A stretch of DNA of 64,000 nt from Archilochus colubris (lineage: Eukaryota > Chordata > Aves > Apodiformes > Trochilidae), in contig CM041092.1 in the NCBI GenBank assembly GCA_023079485.1, positions 13,901,127-13,965,126 on the forward strand, read 5' to 3'. The notes beneath the pieces are model-generated. The model ran no database searches, was not told the origin of the DNA, and saw only the letters and a program-made list of their open reading frames with translations. Shown piece after piece: positions 61,701-64,000 of the stretch. A program made the translations under genes and the position numbers. Positions within the stretch are counted from its first letter, which is position 1, and every line of letters begins with the position of its first letter.

Positions 61701-64000
61701 GGAGAATCTCAGACTAGAACTGGGATGCACAAGTGTGAATATGAAGACCTAAGCAAGCAATTGGCTTTGGGAGCAATTCTTGACTCTGCCACCAACCTGC
61801 AACAATTTCAGACCTAGAGCAAGGCTCTGGCTGTCCCTGCTTCTGTTCCCTCTCAGGGGAGTAAAGATCATGATTCTGTATTTAGCTATCCTTTTCTAAC
61901 TCTGAGAAGGAAACTGCTAGTGAAGGCAGAAGTGGTTTGACCTCCAAAGGGGTCATAACACCAACTTGTTGGTGACAGTGACATCTTCAGCTACAGGGGC
62001 AGTCAAAAGGGGATGTGTCAATACAGGCATCCAGTTCCGCAGAAGTTCCCTTGTGCTGAGGACTACTGAAATACAAGTATTTTCAGCACACCAATTTGCA
62101 CACTGCATTTCTACTGCATTTTTGTTTTCACATGAATGTTTTTCAGTCCTAAACTCCCCCCTTCTTTTAAAATTATATTATTTTGGAGAGAGGTACCATG
62201 AGAGCAGGCTCCTCTTGAGTGTGCCTAGGATGGAAATTAGTCATTAATCAACTGAATCCCCATAGAACCACTAACTTAATGTAGTAAAATGAGTGATGGA
62301 AGGAAAAATAAATGCTTCTGAATTACACAAAGCAGAAATATTATATCAACTAAAATACAACACACGCAGCCTATTCTTGTAAGGGAGGGAGTTGTGAAAC
62401 CCTTTTTAGATTTATTATTTGGATTACGAGTACTGATGGGTTTGGGAGAAACAGTAAGAAAATCAGTCTTCAATCCTATAATATGGAAGCCTGTCTAGAA
62501 ACAGGTATTACAGATGTTGTTGTGTCTGGAATGAAGTTGTATCAAAGACCAAGGTTTTATTTGTCTTTTTCTTACTTTCTTACCTAAAGAAGAATCTGTG
62601 TAGAAGTTTACCACTTCAAAAAGACATGGAATACCTTTGGCATCCCAAAGATCCCAAGTATTCCCTGTACAAAACTAACCTGTTCTTTCAGAGTAAGAGA
62701 GGGATATAAAGAAATTCACTCATTGGTGAAGTTGTTCTATATCTTTCTCAATGAGAAAGGTTTTGATTTAATGAAACTGGTCTCAAAGAGGTCAAAGGAT
62801 TAGATGCAACAAACTCCAAATTGGAGAAAGCTCCTCACTTGGGGAGAGGAAAATAAGATTACACTCCTCGAAAATAAGAACTGGTAGATGGAGCTTGGTG
62901 TGCTTTACCTCTGAGGTACAAAGACTTTCTCAGAGGCCAAAGCCCCAGTCCATCACACCTGGTTGAGCAGTGGCAGCCAAAGGCTGGCAAAACCTCCCTG
63001 CTTCCCTATGGCTCCATCCTGCCAGGAATGCAATTTCCTCAGTTTGTTATGGAGAGAAATACCTTCTAGCAGCATGTGGGCAGAAGGGGGAACTGAGGAC
63101 TGAGCAGCCTCAGGCCTTCAGTCAGGCTCCACTTATGCTCTTATGGTTTATAGGTTTTGGTTGAGCTCAGGAAAATTAGCCTCAATTTAAAATGGGCTGC
63201 TGTGAGCTTCATTAGCTGTAAACAATCCATGTTTCATTAAGAGGTGAGAGACCAAGCACTCTAACAGCTCTCTTAGGAAAAAATTACACTAAACTAACAA
63301 CTGGATATTAAAGGTATAAAACAGGTAGTACCCACAGTATGAGAGGGAAAAATTAGAACTGCAAATTCTACCAACTTTCTATTAAATATGCTGTAGCTTG
63401 GAGCTGATGAAAATTTCAGCCACTAAGAACAGATTAGGATTTCAAAAAGCATTTAAAATCAGTCCATTTGGGGGTCAAATAATATTTCTGATTAGATTTG
63501 CGTGCTGCCTTTCAGATCTAGCTGCACAACAAAGAAAGGAACATTTTGGGCACCCTTACATGTTCCTTTTGTCTTAAAAACAGGTTCCATAAGTCCTTTA
63601 TTTTGGCTGTGTCTGATTTCCCATGCACTCCTTCCTGCATACAAAGAATGCACTTTACACTTTCCTAGCAGAGTTAAAAAAACTGCCCTAGGAGCAGGCT
63701 GATATGCAAGGGAATAAGATTCAGACCAAAGAAACACTTCTGTAAAGGGCATCCTCTACCTCTGTGCCAAGCAGCAGTGAAAATTGGCTCTGTTTCTGGT
63801 GCTTTATTGAAATGTGTTGGTTTCTCTGCACAGGAGAACTACCCTCTGGTTTGTACAATGCAGTACAAACTCACAGCTCTGCATACGTGATTTTGGATAA
63901 TCAAAAGCAGCAAGAATGGCAGAAATCTGTTTACCCTATGCAAACAGTGTTGCTTGGTATTGATTTCCTAAGTGCATGTAAACATAAATCTGACATTAAC
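58716..64000. other. Unique non-coding DNA, no gene seen
   Basis: Open frames of up to 93 codons (61536-61817, 61966-62247) are unrecognised. A-runs of about 9-12 lie near 59263, 59433, 59474 and 59962. The only stretch that stands out is 63165-63260, listed separately. Confidence 0.55.
63165..63260. other. Candidate conserved non-coding element
   Basis: Contains AATTAGCCTCAATTTAAAAT, 'GAGCTTCATTAGCTGTAAAC' and AATCCATGTTTCATTAAG: complex, ATTA-containing sequence with a forkhead-like GTAAACA core. Judged by eye. Confidence 0.22.

Noticed and set aside
1..64000. CRISPR arrays, bacterial operons, tRNA, rRNA, U6 or other standard small RNA genes
   Set aside because: None of their diagnostic sequences was seen on either strand, and the CR1 content indicates a vertebrate nuclear genome.

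Overview
The window reads as nuclear DNA from a bird. The main evidence is eight diverged copies of the CR1 (chicken repeat 1) non-LTR retrotransposon. Several retain the avian-type 3' end, with the '...cccttccaac...' block and, in the best case, a terminal run built on 'attctatg'. CR1 occurs in other sauropsids, but these 3' ends, the low repeat load, the AT-rich base composition and the many short A/C-rich tracts best fit a bird. I cannot name the species, chromosome or flanking genes.

I find no protein-coding exon that I can support. The longest open frame is 136 codons (23677-24087). It resembles no family I recognise, and a frame of that size is expected by chance in 64 kb. No rRNA, tRNA, snRNA or CRISPR array was seen. 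The window is best described as intergenic or deep intronic sequence. Its only recognisable genes are decayed pieces of the CR1 reverse-transcriptase frame.

Layout. 1-235: minus-strand CR1 RT fragment cut by the window edge. 236-14563: mostly unique DNA with a short tandem duplication plus hairpin at 5439-5503, a TG repeat at 7761, an A/C-rich tract at 12087-12180 and a long polypurine tract at 12763-12887. 14564-15030: CR1 3' end. 15031-24649: unique DNA with a small minus-strand CR1 tail at 19752-19835, a relatively GC-rich stretch at 20640-21115 and the longest ORF. 24650-28232: the CR1-rich part, with three plus-strand pieces of which 27440-28232 is the longest in the window. 28233-58256: long unique stretches broken by simple repeats (CA at 32383, A-runs, C/A tract at 33725, G/T tract at 38195, A-rich tandem array near 46144-46459) and a pair of overlapping hairpins at 37787-37840. 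58257-58715: CR1 3' end. 58716-64000: unique.

Between the repeats are stretches of complex, AT-rich sequence with TAAT/ATTA-type motifs that look like candidate conserved non-coding elements (4741-4916, 6820-7050, 31135-31290, 41690-42160, 43490-43660, 47270-47480, 51285-51470, 63165-63260). These are pattern impressions only, and a cross-species alignment would decide them. I see no undescribed gene system here. The most checkable items are the mutually exclusive hairpins at 37787-37840, the polypurine tract, the A-rich tandem array and the candidate non-coding elements.
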